Shown piece after piece: positions 12,170 to 23,699 of a stretch of DNA of 64,000 nt. Within the stretch, counting starts at the first letter, position 1, and every line of letters starts with the position of its first letter. Under the pieces are notes generated by a model that did no database searches, had not been told where the DNA came from, and was given only the letters and a program-made list of their open reading frames with translations. The stretch spans positions 28,618,934 to 28,682,933 of the forward strand of contig OZ026844.1 in assembly GCA_964023205.1 (NCBI GenBank), given 5' to 3'. The translations under genes and the position numbers were made by a program. This DNA comes from Lutraria lutraria (Eukaryota > Mollusca > Bivalvia > Venerida > Mactridae).

Positions 12170-13043
12170 CATTAGTAAAGTACTACACATTGTCTGATAT
12201 TGTCTAATTAAATTTTCTGACTTTTCCCACAAAACTAAAACAATTTAAACAAATGAAAAAAGTTCACAAATAAAATCCTCCTGGTGCACTCATCTAAACT
12301 GAAGGAATGTTTTCTGGTTCATGAGAAGTCTCACATATCTGGCAGACATCAGCTTACATGCGGCCGTTGGCTTACATAGCAGACGTAGACTTACATGTAG
12401 TACACACTGATAAGACAGATAGTGAGATATGGATCTGTTATATAGTTCAGGTTGTAGTACATATAGATAACCAATCATCATTACCTACATCAACAAGGTA
12501 ATGTCCAAGATAAGAGGTTTGGTGTGAATATAGAAGGAAGTACCAGTACAGAAAAATAAAATATTCATCTATTATATCCCAATAAACACCCTCTCCCCCA
12601 AATAATCCCCTCCCGATCCCTTTATAAAGAGATCAAGAAATGGTAACTCAGCATTAACGATGTTAACTATCTTTCAATATATTGAAAACAATCGTTAAAA
12701 TGTAACCCCTCAGTAGCATTCATTTGGAAATTGTATGCAATTTTATGACGGGCAAAATGACGTACTTAAGACTAAACTTCTTTGTCACTATGTCATAGCT
12801 AGGTTATCAACAAGACCTGAAGTAACCTGTTGGAAACATGTGAGAAAGACAGCTTTGTTCAATCCTTTATATATGATAATTACAGGCTTTGTTTATTATA
12901 GTGTCATCCCTATTGAAAGAGCCGGCCAGGTAGGCTTGTGAGACACATTCTCTAATTAGCTGGCAGCTAATCAACCCACTGCATCATTTCTGAACCAACC
13001 TCCACTGGGGTTCAAAACATTGATATCCCACAGAAGCCCTTAC

Positions 13044-13193
13044 CAAACAGCACTTCCGGGATGACCTGCACCTTATACAAACTTATTCCACTCTTACACA
13101 AGGCCAGGTTGTCTTTAAAGTTCACACAGTCAGCAGAGCATACATAACTGATGTCACATGTTTGAGACCCAGGCAGGGTACTGTCAGTCAAAC
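13044..13193 (-). CDS. Orphan coding-like exon, Cys-rich, phase 1-1
   Basis: A minus-strand stretch of coding-like composition in AT-rich surroundings. Acceptor AACACAG (exon from 13193) or TGACAG (from 13180), and donor TTTG|GTAAGG at 13043. The frame gives a Cys-rich product with motifs TCDISYVC, SADCVNF, LALCKSG and VQVIPEVLF. With the first acceptor it is 150 nt and phase 1 symmetric, as is usual for extracellular modules. No partner exons were found nearby. It may belong to an unrecognised minus-strand gene, an alternative transcript of the 1-9021 gene, or a gene relic. Family unknown. Confidence 0.4.
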
Positions 13194-13363
13194 CTGTGTT
13201 ACAGGCTTCCTCCAAAAAGAGGCCACCCTGTGAATAAAGTTCATTCTTTTAAAACCTTCATTGATTATTTAGAACATAATGACCTCGGAATAAAGGTCAC
13301 CTGTCAATAAAGGCCACCTTTTATCTTTCCCAAGAGTGGCCTTTGTTCATAGGTTTGACTGTA
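13188..13363. repeat. Short inverted-end repeat of the 4255 family, copy with GTCAAACCT / AGGTTTGAC ends
   Basis: CAGTCAAACCTGTGTTA on the left mirrors CATAGGTTTGACTGTA on the right. Inside are AGGCCACCCTGTGAATAAAG and TAGAACATAATGACCT. Its left end abuts or overlaps the acceptor of the orphan exon at 13044-13193, so the element may have supplied that splice site. Confidence 0.6.
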
Positions 13364-13398
13364 CCTGATTTTCTGAGACAATTTGATGGTTTATATTA

Positions 13399-13476
13399 CA
13401 TCTAAGGATACTGGTTCCCCTCCACATCTAAGGATACTGGTTCCCCTCCACATCTAAGGATACTGGTTCCCCTCCA
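13399..13476 (+). repeat. 26-bp tandem repeat, three exact copies
   Basis: Unit CATCTAAGGATACTGGTTCC plus CCTCCA, repeated three times without change. It falls in a non-coding stretch. Confidence 0.9.
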
Positions 13477-14586
13477 ACTGTAAGTTAAGTAACAGCGATT
13501 TTTTCCCCAAAATTTTCTCACTACCCATGCCCAACAAAAGGGGAAATTTAGCGCAACAAATTCCAAAATGGGAATATATAATAACATTCATTTCTATGGA
13601 ATATGTGATTATTTAGTTGTTTAAATCATAAATATAAATATTACTACACTGTAATTTGTGATAATGGTGTGAAAACTGTTGAATTTGTCTTCTTTTTTCT
13701 TCTTTCTTCATGATCATGTGGAAAACACTTCTTGTCAGGGGGAAATTCTGACCATTTTCGGGGAAAAATGAAGGAAATTTTGCTAGGGGAAACTGCCGAT
13801 ATTCGGCAGTAAATGTAGCGAAAAAAAATTACTGCAGTAAAGGTAATGGGTAAGTATTGGTTTAGATGTCTACTGCACCTTGATGAATTAATGTTGAAAA
13901 CAACATTATGAAGATACTAAATGCTACAGATTGGTGAATATGAGGTGGAGGATGAAACATCATCTGTCATGCAGAATCATGCACATCACTTGAGTCTCCA
14001 ACCAGAGACCTCTTGATCAACAGGCAGGCTCAATATCAACTTCTGCCAGTTGTTGATAAGATCTCCTCCAGGTCTAAATGCATGAAAGCTGAGGAGGACC
14101 GAGTGTATTTATGCATATTCTATCACTCAATGTACGTGACACGGTGCATGTAAGGATGAAAAAACTCTAAGATGTTTTAAGTACTAACCAATGAAGACAT
14201 TAGTTCTCAGTGAAGTACATAGTACAGATTTTTTAAGACTTTACACTAATAACGTAAGAGGCCCGATGACAATTACATAAGTGGCCATGCACATAAAAAT
14301 ATGAGATCTCAAGCACTGTGCTCAGATTGTTGGAAAGCAGGATGCACTGTACATGTTTATGTGTTTAGAAGTTCAAGATTAATGGAGGCAGAAGTCTTGT
14401 AAGTCAAACTTGTAAATCAGCTCAATGACTGAAACAGCAGTAAAATAATGGCTTCACACAGGAAAGACACACAGGATATCTGTGCTGTAAAATGATTTAC
14501 CATGATACATGTCTGTAAGTGACACCACAGATTAATGAGCCTAGTAACAGACAAACCAGGAGTACTAAAACAATACACAATATAAA

Positions 14587-14664
14587 TCGAGGGTTCAACG
14601 CAACAGTGCGGTAACTCATATTGAAATAAGAACAAGTTACAACAGTGTTGCGCTGAGCCCTCGA
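14587..14664. mobile_element. 78-bp foldback element, copy 1
   Basis: Ends TCGAGGGTTCAACGCAACAG and CTGTTGCGCTGAGCCCTCGA (reading inwards) are near-perfect inverses. Inside them GTAACT ... AGTTAC forms a second nested palindrome. A second copy lies at 25632-25709. Confidence 0.65.
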
Positions 14665-14714
14665 AATGTTAGTTAAAGACACAACTTCCGATCAGACTAT
14701 CGGATGCAAATTAA

Positions 14715-14740
14715 CTCTCTCTCTCTCTCTCTCTCTCTCT
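14715..14740 (+). repeat. (CT)13 microsatellite
   Basis: An uninterrupted CT dinucleotide run. Confidence 0.95.
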
Positions 14741-15459
14741 ACATTGTTTTATCAGTGATAGACATACAGTGAGTACTGAATCTATAAATAGCTGAAGCAG
14801 CCGATGGGTTTAAACCTTAATAAACCCTCTAATTCAAATTGGAAATTTTGTTATAAATTGTTTTGAAAATATAAGAACCTAAATCTTCATACATTTTGAA
14901 GTTTCTTATCTGGACTGATAAAAGAATCATTTTGCTTCATTCAGAATATTTTTCAGCGATTAAAAACACCATTTAATATCAGTTTTTTTTTAGAAATCTC
15001 TCCCTGAGCTGAAAGCAGTTTGAAAATCAAGGGAAACCACCCACCAGCCATTACCTGCCTTTTATACCCCTGCTGGGGGTTTAAGGCATCGGACCTGGCT
15101 TAATATGCTAAAAAAACTTAAAATAATATTTTGAATTATTTTCAAAGATTAAATAATTATCATACTTTAATACCAAGTAACTTAACCGAACATGTAAAAT
15201 TAGTGTTTTATTGCGTTAAACGCAGTACTCCTTCCATCGACTTTACCTTTAATATATGGTTTCATTTATTGAACCATAAACACTTGCAATTTTGACTGGC
15301 TATCAAAATTGAATGGGACGCATCATTTGATAGAAATTCATTGATTTCAAGAGGCGATAATAATCTGACAGTTTTATTGTTAATTGCTCGCTTAAAAAGA
15401 TGTCATTTTCGAATTAAGATTGTCGCCTTATGTGTCAGATGATGGATTTCGAAGCAGTT

Positions 15460-15832
15460 TTCAAGTCACCCATGGGACAGAGTCAATTTTGACCACAAGG
15501 CCATAATTTGAACAAACTTGGTAAAGGCCCACTAGGCAATGCCACACACCAAATATCTAAGCTCTAGGACCTGTGGTTTCGGACAAGAAGCTTTTTTAAA
15601 GTTTTCCTATTGGTTGCCATGGCCACCAGTGTTTTAAATAAATTTATTTTTTTTAAAAACTATGGTAGAGCTCCATGCAGGGAACATCCCTGTAAAGTTC
15701 TGAAATTGACTGACTGTTTAAGAAGGAAATGTTGTTTTAAAGCAATTGTCGACGCACTGACAGATGGACGACGGACAACACACGATCACAATAACTCACC
15801 TTGAGCACCATGTGCTCTGGTGAGCTAAAAAT
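15460..15832. repeat. 5'-shortened copy of the CTCTGGTGAGCTAAAA repeat
   Basis: Matches the second half of 4757-5373: AATTTGAACAAACTTGGTAA, CACACCAAATATCTAAGCTC, TATTGGTTGCCATGG and the terminal GTGCTCTGGTGAGCTAAAA. A 64-codon open frame inside it is chance. Confidence 0.65.
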
Positions 15833-17053
15833 TGGAGAAATAAACATAAGCAAGCAATAAAATAATGCAACCAGTAAATTGTCAGTATCCGGCAGAACTT
15901 CAACTTCAGGAAATTTGTGATTAATATCTAGTCTGTATCAGACACTATCTGTTAAAACCTCATTTCATTCCCATCCACGCATATAACAGCAAGTATTAAC
16001 TTGACACTCAAAACATACAAATGAAGACGAACGAGCAAATGATCATCATGGAAACTGGTTAAAAAATGATAATAATTCAACTATATCACTCATCAGAGTT
16101 AAGTCTGTTACAGGATCAAACAGCTTTATTCATGGCTTTGTAAATAATGTATGAATTACATGGATGCATTTTATCCTTCATTCAATTTTCATTTATCAAG
16201 CAGATTTTTTCCCAAACAGTGAGGTGAGTATTTTTACGTTCTTTGATCTATCAACTGTGAATATAAACATGGCAATACAGGTGTGAAAGCAAGGCAAATG
16301 TATTTTTGACAATACCTGGTGTCTTAATGTATTTCTAGTGAACAAGTACTGAAAAAGGGCTCAATAAACATCATGACTCAGAAAAAAACACCAATCTGCT
16401 CAAGATCAACAAATTTGCACAAATCATATTTTTCAATAGATACATGTATACTGGGCAATTCTTGTCTAATGTTGAATCTTCTCATGACAAAGCTTTACAT
16501 TGTGTCACTCAGGTAGTGGTACCAATTGTCACACTTGAATGAGCAGGTACAAAATAAACTGAGCTCCACAATACAACAATAACTATCATGCATCAATTGT
16601 TTCATTAACAGACTGAAATCATATTAGATAAATGGAAAAGCTTTGAGGTAAAAAAATGTATACATGATACATAAGATGTTATAAGATTCTTCATTTAACA
16701 TCAAAGAAATTAAAGCACTTGTGCAATCAGCCAACTCTAAATTAACAACATCACTACTATTGAAAACATTCTGCACATTGGTGAGTAAGTTATCATATAA
16801 TTTCCATACAACATCATCCGAACATGAGAAGTTTTTGTTGTTGCCTAGAGATACTCTGTATGAATGAATTGTACAGACATTGTCAATGAAACAGCTGCGT
16901 TATATCCTCAGGCTAGAGATGCTGATTTCAAACCATGATATGAACAAATCTGCGAGAGATATAATTCAATACATATTGCTTCTTTCAACAAAATTAACAA
17001 CCACAATTTAAAACCTATCTAAACAAAGCACCTAACAATGGTGAGTACCCTTT

Positions 17054-18627
17054 ATACTAGAGCACCCTTTTGGGCGGTTAAGAGTGAAGAGTAGAAGCCT
17101 CATACCCCGAAAAGAAACAGAATCTGATGTACTGGAATACCTATTGGTCAATTAAGTGTTAAAATTGACCAATGGTAAGGCTTCATACTGAAACAGAATC
17201 TGATATACAAGAGCATCCTATTAGTCAACTGAGAGTGAAGTGTTTAAACTGACCAATGGTAAGGCTTCATACTGAAACAGAATCTGATATACAAGAGCAT
17301 CCTATTAGTCAACTGAGAGTGAAGTGTTTAAACTGACCAATGGTAAGGCTTCATACTGAAACAGAATCTGATATACAAGAGCATCCTATTGGACAGTTAA
17401 GAGTGAAGTGTTTAAACTGACCAATGGTTAGGCTTCATACTGAAACAGAATCTGATATACAAGTGCATCCTATTGGTCAACTGAGAGTGAAGTGTTTACA
17501 CTGACCAATGGTTAGGCTTCATACTGAAACAGAATCTGATATACAAGAGCATCCTATTGGTCAACTGAGAGTGAAGTGTTTAAACTGACCAATGGTTAGG
17601 CTTCATACTGAAACAGAATCTGGTATACAAGAGCATCCTATTGGACAGTTAAGAGTGAAGTGTTTAAACTGACCAATGGTTAGGCTTCATACTGAAACAG
17701 AATCTGATATACAAGAGCATCCTATTGGTCAACTGAGAGTGAAGTGTTTAAACTGACCAATGGTTAGGTTTCATACTGACACAGAATCTGATATACAAGA
17801 GCATCCTATTGGTCAACTGAGAGAGAAGTGTTTAAACTGACCAATGGTTAGGCTTCATACTGAAACAGAATCTGATATACAAGAGCATCCTATTGGTCAA
17901 CTGAGAGAGAAGTGTTTAAACTGACCAATGGTAAGGCTTCATACTGAAACAGAATCTGATATACAAGAGCATCCTATTGGTCAACTGAGAGAGAAGTGTT
18001 TAAACTGACCAATGGTTAGGCTTCATACTGAAACAGAATCTGATATACAAGAGCATCCTATTGGTCAACTGAGAGAGAAGTGTTTAAACTGACCAATGGT
18101 TAGGCTTCATACTGAAACAGAATCTGATATACAAGAGCATCCTATTGGTCAACTGAGAGAGAAGTGTTTAAACTGACCAATGGTTAGGCTTCATACTGAA
18201 ACAGAATCTGATATACAAGAGCATCCTATTGGTCAACTGAGAGAGAAGTGTTTAAACTGACCAATGGTAAGGCTTCATACTGAAACAGAATCTGATATAC
18301 AAGAGCATCCTATTGGTCAACTGAAAGTGAAGTGTTTAAACTGACCAATGGTAAGGATTCATACTGAAACAGAATCTGGTATACAAGAGAATCCTATTGG
18401 ACAGTTAAGAGTGAAGTGTTTAAACTGACCAATGGTAAGGATTCATACTGAAACAGAATCTGGTATACAAGAGAATCCTATTGGACAGTTAAGAGTGAAG
18501 TGTTTAAACTGACCAATGGTAAGGATTCATACTGAAACAGAATCTGGTATACAAGAGAATCCTATTGGACAGTTAAGAGTGAAGTGTTTAAATTGACCAA
18601 TGGTTAGGCTTCATACTGAAACAGAAT
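17054..18627 (+). repeat. 84-bp satellite/minisatellite, about 18-19 copies
   Basis: Unit of 84 bp containing AATCTGATATACAAGAGCAT, CTATTGGTCAACTGAGAG, GTTTAAAC and TGACCAATGG. The first units are diverged; the central ones are almost identical. Two sub-types alternate (ATTGGTCAACTGAG and ATTGGACAGTTAAG). Each unit has ATTGGTCA and TGACCAAT as perfect 8-bp inverted arms about 25 nt apart, that is, CCAAT boxes in both orientations. No coding frame runs through it. Confidence 0.95.
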
Positions 18628-18629
18628 GG

Positions 18630-21600
18630 GCAGAGGACATGACTTCCAATTAACTGGTAAAAGGTCAATTCTTGAGTGACTGACTTCTCGGATGATTTCC
18701 AAATGATGATAGTACGAATATTTATGAGATAAAAACCTTTGTGCAATAGATAAGGCCCTAAAAAGGTGTTTGTTTCTGGTAACATGCTTATTAAAAATAG
18801 GGCAGGTAGGTTGGGAATGTTTTTATTTGGCTAGCGAAAAGCATGTGGAAAGGTAGAAAAAGTAAGGGATGTACTGTACCGGAGGCCTACTTAAAAGTCC
18901 AGGGTTTCCTGGAAAAAAATAGGGTAAGTTGAGCAACCAGAAGCAAACATTTTTTAAGCCTAACTATAAAATTCAACAACCCTGTACATTAATGTGAGAA
19001 ACTTGATAAGATAAGTATAATATCTATGATGGTACATAATGTTGGTGTACTCAACATCCAGGGTAACAAATCTCTACAATCAGTTAGACATAGTTCTAAT
19101 TTGTTCACTTCAGGATACAGAAGTCCTTTATTACACTCTGGTATTGCCAAAAATATCTAGTGAGCAATAAACCAAAAATTAACCTTTTAATATGAAAGGA
19201 ATCACTGGACAGAAATATGAGTAGAATTCTGAAGATGTCAGGGGTCCAGGGTGCACATCATGAGCCATGGAAAACAAAATATAAAATATGATCAAACCAG
19301 ATTGCCATACAGAAAGATACATACCATCACGGAATACCAGGATTTAACAAGTCTTTGATAGTTCCATCAAGTTATCATTTCTGTAAACACATGTTTCTTC
19401 TTACTCCAGATGTATTCCAACTTATATTTCAAAGAATCTACATACAATTCAAGTCTGAATAATTATAAAAAGCACCAGGCACTATGAATAAAATAAAACA
19501 TTATAAGCATACCTAGAATATGCAAGACCATTTTTTTCACACAAAACTTCCAAGCACGTTCCCGATGAAGTGATGTGTTATGTCTAGAATCCATCCACAG
19601 AAATGATCATGTTACCAATGTGATCACTGAACCAACTTGACTTACATAATAATTGATTGAAGTACGGAAACAGAATTATTCTTCCACAACTAGATGTTTA
19701 TTTTCATACCACAGATAATGAGACTTAATCATTACCAGGACATAAAATCAGATACAGGAGTTCCTAGTACAATGACGGGCACTGGACATAAACATTATTG
19801 ACATAATTGTGAAAGGCAAAAATATGTGCTAGGATACAAGCATTTTCATTTTCGTTTCAGCCAATTTTAACGATATTTCAGTTAAAACGCAGTCTTCAAA
19901 TTAAGGCCCGGGTCAAGTCAATCAGAATAGGCGTCAGACCAGTAAATTTGAAAAGGTCAGTGGTCTGGCGGTTTAGTAAATTTTTCAGTGATAATTTTAT
20001 TATATTTCAGAACAAAAAATGAATTATTTTAAAGGGTCATGCCCTGGGACTGCTTTGTCTTGGTTTGCATACACCAAAAATGCGTTTATCACGTGTAACA
20101 CCGCAATTATTACCAAAAAGTCAAAGAAGACTGTGCATTAAAAAATTACCCTATAATGCGCGCGTCAGTATTTACATGTCGGTTTGAATAAAAGGCTGTC
20201 AGCGATGACAACGATATTTCGATTCATCTGAAAATTTAACTGAGCCTGTCGCTGCCTTTCAAGCAGCAAATCAGTGATATTTACCTATAATTATCGATAG
20301 ATAAGCTTTAAGTCGTAAAAAATTAACATAACATGAGCAATACTTACCATTTCACAGTTTGTTGACATTTTTTCTGCGATGTTTTCACGACGAATACTTT
20401 CTGAGGCCAAAATCGGCAGGTTTGGTTAATCTAGAAATGTGTATTTTCATTAAACAAGCGGGATATTTTGTAAATATTTTACAGGGTTTTCATTAATTGA
20501 TTTAAAATAATACCAATTTGATTGCTATTCAAGACGCTTCAGGTCCAGGGCACGCCCCTTTAATCTTTGCTTCGGTGAAAATATCAGGTTTTTTATATTG
20601 GTCCACTAAAAGTTGACATTTGGTCCTGTTTATAGTTTGCATTAAACTGGACCGATTGTCCAGCATTTAAAAAGTTTTTTTTGTGAAGACTGTATACAGT
20701 GGGCTACTTTGTATCATTGAAACAAAGCAGTCTCTTGAAATAGTCCCAAAACAAAGCTACATTTTGTATTTCCAACTTCAAAATGCAAAATGTTTACTTT
20801 TTACAAGTAATTTCTATCTTCAACTTGTGTTTCGAAAGTCAACCGCCACAAAAGAATGGTGATACCAGCATTTCAATATCATTCAAAATTAATGCAAATG
20901 ATGACATATCAATATTCTTATAGTCTCAACAAATTCTGTTAATCACATGATTCGCAGTGGTCCATGTATATAGAAATGTGCATCAGATCTAGGCTCAATT
21001 TAAGATCTCTTAATTAAGCCCTCAAAATCAATTAAGATGCAATTAATTCAGGTATGCTGGTGAGTAAACTACTGCACAGACCTTGGTAATAAATGTAATC
21101 AATGAATGATAAGTTCTAATCAATTATTAAAAACATAAATAATATTATGTCCCATAGGTAAATACCAGATAAATATAGACATATTTTACCTCAGTTAATA
21201 TTACTAGTGGAATATTAATCCACATATTATTGGCCCAACCCCCAATTAAAGTAGTAAATTATGTTGTATCTATTTTGTTGAATCTTTGCAGACGGAATTA
21301 ATAATTGATCAATAAAAGTTGAACATTTGCAGTTAAAAATCAAAAGCAATCATTATTCCGCTAACATGTACCTTACAGAAATTCTTCTAGGTTATAATTT
21401 TACCAGTATTTTCCTATAAGATGTGCAATCAGTGTAAACTTGTCATACTGTAGATTGGTCTGGAATAGCAAGATGCAATAAAAAAAAACTTGATGTACAC
21501 TAAACATACAATACATCAAGTGTCTAACCTAAAGTAGCCAACACATCCAGAGTGGATTATAAGATGGCCTGTTTTTTTATGATTTTCCAGATAAGATTTC

Positions 21601-22790
21601 AAGATATGAATACTTAAGCTTTTCTTTATGCATTTATGATATGGACAAAGGCATTTTAAGTTATGTTTTATTGCTTCATTATCATACTTGAAATTGTTAG
21701 CAAAACAGTAACGATGGGAACATTCAAACATGTGTTAACGGCCCACTCAGGATAAAGGCCACCCTGGGAATAAGGGCCATTCTTTTGAAAACCATCATTG
21801 ATTATATAGAACAAAGTGACGTACGAATACAGAAACACTGGAGTCAGTAAACATATTGATTTGGTATTATACAGTATGAAAATTTGTTTAAATGAACTCA
21901 ACACACCACAAAGTTTTGCGTTGACCATATTGCAATATATCGCAATACTGGTTACACCCCTGTAATTATAAATAAAAATTTCAGACATAAGACAGAGAGA
22001 TGCCAACATAAATAAAGAAGAATTCATGTTTAATAGCTAAGTAATCTCTTAGTACAAGGTGCTTAAGGATAACCTCAAACATAACATCAACATTACAACA
22101 TTACTTTTCTACAACAGTAGTTTATTCCTACTGGTAAATGAAGATACAATTACAAGATGAATATTTTTACTGTGCTTTTTATTTACTTAGTGATCATTAA
22201 GCCTGATGGATTATACATACAACTAAAATACTGGGAAAACATAGGGGGAAAATCATAGTACTGAAAGTACTCATGGAAACTGAACTTACATAGACTTGCA
22301 CTGCAATAGGAACTAGTTTAACAATTGCATGGGGATATAGAAAAACCTTGGTCCTCATCAAAATTTGTGCATGATGAGCAAGTGACAGCTATGGAAAGCT
22401 GAACTAACTTCAGTTTCAAATGATAAACCAGAAGGCATGTCATATTAACTGTACCTTAGTAATATTGGTGATGACAATTATTTTTCTTCATTTCTGTATT
22501 TATTCAACTGGTTTTATGCTAATTTTCCAACAATATTTCAGTTATATACCAGTAAGCAGCCTACCTGGATTCCTGGACTCTAAACCAGTACCAACCTTGT
22601 GCTCCGTAAGTATCTGCTAACTTCTCCACACGAATCACTCAAACCAGCAGTTTGACATCACATAGAACATTATGCTGTGTAACCAGGGTTCAAACCCCTA
22701 CATCTACATTTGTAACGACCAAACCATACAATATCCCTAACACACTAAGTAGGCCATAGAAAGGAACTGTAATAATTCACAGAAGTTTTT
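18630..22790. other. No gene seen, apart from a candidate leader exon
   Basis: AT-rich non-coding text. A copy fragment of the 4255-type repeat lies at 21742-21830. The minus open frame of 119 codons at 21668-22027 has no supporting motif. Confidence 0.45.
20348..20420 (-). other. Candidate 5' leader exon A for the minus-strand membrane protein gene
   Basis: A very good minus-strand donor, GAAATG|GTAAGTATT, lies at 20348/20347. The text upstream of it is less AT-rich than its surroundings. Joined to the acceptor at 9021 it would give only a short upstream ORF, so the exon would be non-coding leader. The 5' limit is a guess. A transcript is needed to decide between this and the other candidate. 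Confidence 0.25.
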
Positions 22791-22794
22791 GAGA

Positions 22795-23005
22795 TGGATC
22801 TCTATGGATGAGAGGTTATGGTCTCTGACAAAATTTATCACACACCCCTCACTGCAGAGATTTCAAATCCCACCAGGGACCAGAAAAATGTCACATGAGA
22901 TGAAGCTGTCCAGCTAGCATATAGAATGACGGTGGTTCTACCCAGGTGACGTACGTTTGGGATCTTCTCCACTGTCGAAGCTAGAAGTCACCCAAAATGA
23001 CCCGG
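22795..23005 (+). mobile_element. tRNA-derived SINE relic (RUDI-like tail text)
   Basis: A tRNA-like head with an A-box-like GAGAGGTTATGGTCTC and a degraded B box (ATTTCAAATCCC) precedes GTGGTTCTACCCAGGTGACG and a following GAAGCTAGAAGTCACC block. This order matches SINE-like text common in bivalve introns. The RUDI comparison is from memory and unverified. Confidence 0.45.
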
Positions 23006-23495
23006 GCTGTTGGTACATCACATTAAAATGCAATGAAAAATAGCTAATGAAACAAGTTCTCAAAAATTGTAAACTGTGATTTCACTATATATATATTTAT
23101 TACAAAAAATGGCAATTTTGTGCTTCTCAGGGGCAAAGTTTACTTGTCCTTGACATAAGGCGAGTGGTTGAGTCACATACTGCACTTTCCAAATACTTAC
23201 GAAGAAGTTATGACTCATTAAAATATTATAACATCATCCATTGATTGATGATTTTAATGTAACATGAAATAATAATACATCAAAGATAGCATTATCTCAG
23301 CATGTTGATTGCATATAGCCTAAACACAGGTAAAAGTTTGGATACCATTTAATAGTAGTATTAACTAGTTCAGATTTCTCAAACACAAGTTCTTGTATAT
23401 CCGTTGTATAACAACCCATTCCACTACAGTACACAGTCAATTCAGAGCAGCCCCAGAGTGCGGGGAAGATACAGGACAACCGGGCATTTACATAC

Positions 23496-23592
23496 GCCCG
23501 CTGTAAAGCACCAAATACATGCCTCATTGGTTTTCCACTGATTACTGGAATCGGTAGTTTGGATGTTGACCTCAAACTGAGATACATGACAA
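23496..23592 (-). other. Possible small exon, weak case
   Basis: The minus-strand stretch 23297-23662 has higher GC than its flanks and two overlapping open frames of 121 and about 60 codons. An acceptor CTTGTAG (23593) and donor GGGC|GTATGT (23495) bound 97 nt. The Cys-containing frame (ACSCHVSQ, EACIWCF) is plausible for an extracellular exon, but nothing confirms which frame, if any, is used. Confidence 0.15.
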
Positions 23593-23699
23593 CTACAAGC
23601 CAACACAAAAGTGGTGGGCGACAAGACACATATAAAGGGTCATTATGTTTTTCATAGATCACAAGGTCACTAAGACTATAACATCTCAGCTAGCAGTAA

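Noticed and set aside
21668..22027. 119-codon minus-strand open frame
   Set aside because: Hydrophobic AT-rich composition typical of chance frames; no splice-site or domain support.
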